A stretch of 24,343 nt of DNA, from contig JBBINX010000026.1 in NCBI GenBank assembly GCA_037443685.1, positions 1-24,343 on the forward strand, read 5' to 3'. This DNA is from JAHJRJ01 sp037443685. Its GTDB lineage: Bacteria; Bacteroidota; Ignavibacteria; UBA10030; BY39. The notes under the pieces are model-generated. The model did not search any database and was not told where the DNA came from. It saw only the letters and a list, made by a program, of their open reading frames with translations. The position numbers and the translations under genes were made by a program. Positions 24,340 to 24,343 of this stretch are shown in pieces. Numbering within the stretch: position 1 is the first letter of the stretch; each line of letters opens with the position of its first letter.

Positions 24340-24343
24340 CGTC

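Noticed and set aside
1..24343. CRISPR arrays, tRNA or rRNA genes, insertion sequences or phage genes
   Set aside because: Nearly all bases are assigned to + strand genes of glycan or housekeeping type; no repeat array, transposase or RNA gene signature was seen.

Overview
The window carries 20 genes, all on the + strand, with almost no non-coding space. It reads as a surface-polysaccharide (capsule, exopolysaccharide or O-antigen type) locus running into a compact block of housekeeping genes. The DNA is AT-rich, Shine-Dalgarno signals are mostly weak, TTG and GTG starts occur, and many neighbours overlap as ATGA. Together with the protein types this suggests a Gram-negative member of the Bacteroidota/Chlorobiota/Ignavibacteria (FCB) group. 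That placement is an inference from style; no rRNA or lineage marker is present.

Region 1 (1-3336): the 3' end of a dTDP-glucose 4,6-dehydratase (rfbB), a Wza-like SLBB export protein, and a Wzz-type chain-length protein without a kinase domain. Region 2 (3351-12952): a markedly AT-richer, probably strain-specific cassette. It holds a Wzy/O-antigen-ligase-type polymerase, a broken SAM methyltransferase, a Wzx flippase, three GT4 glycosyltransferases, an SDR sugar-nucleotide enzyme and a membrane GT-C (GT39/PMT-like) transferase. Region 3 (13104-18343): higher G+C and more conserved in type. It holds the initiating polyprenyl glycosylphosphotransferase (PGT), a WbpE-like DegT aminotransferase, a Dpm1-like polyprenyl-phosphate sugar synthase, and a 653-residue protein joining a GT2 glycosyltransferase to a PGT-like half that has lost its catalytic core.

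Region 4 (18352-24339): accA, a YbgC-type thioesterase, a Trm112-like zinc protein, nadC, a second Wzx-type flippase, a DUF1385 membrane protein and prfA. These are packed with overlaps or gaps of a few bases, except for 78 bp before DUF1385.

Together the first three regions form a nearly complete Wzx/Wzy pathway. The PGT loads the first sugar on undecaprenyl phosphate, the GT4/GT2 enzymes extend it, Wzx flips it, Wzy polymerises it, the Wzz-like protein sets length and the Wza-like protein exports it. The Dpm1-like enzyme plausibly makes the lipid-phosphate sugar donor used by the GT-C enzyme on the periplasmic side. The most unusual item is the GT2-pseudoPGT fusion at 16382-18343. The second is the methyltransferase at 4771-5502, which carries three clustered lesions.
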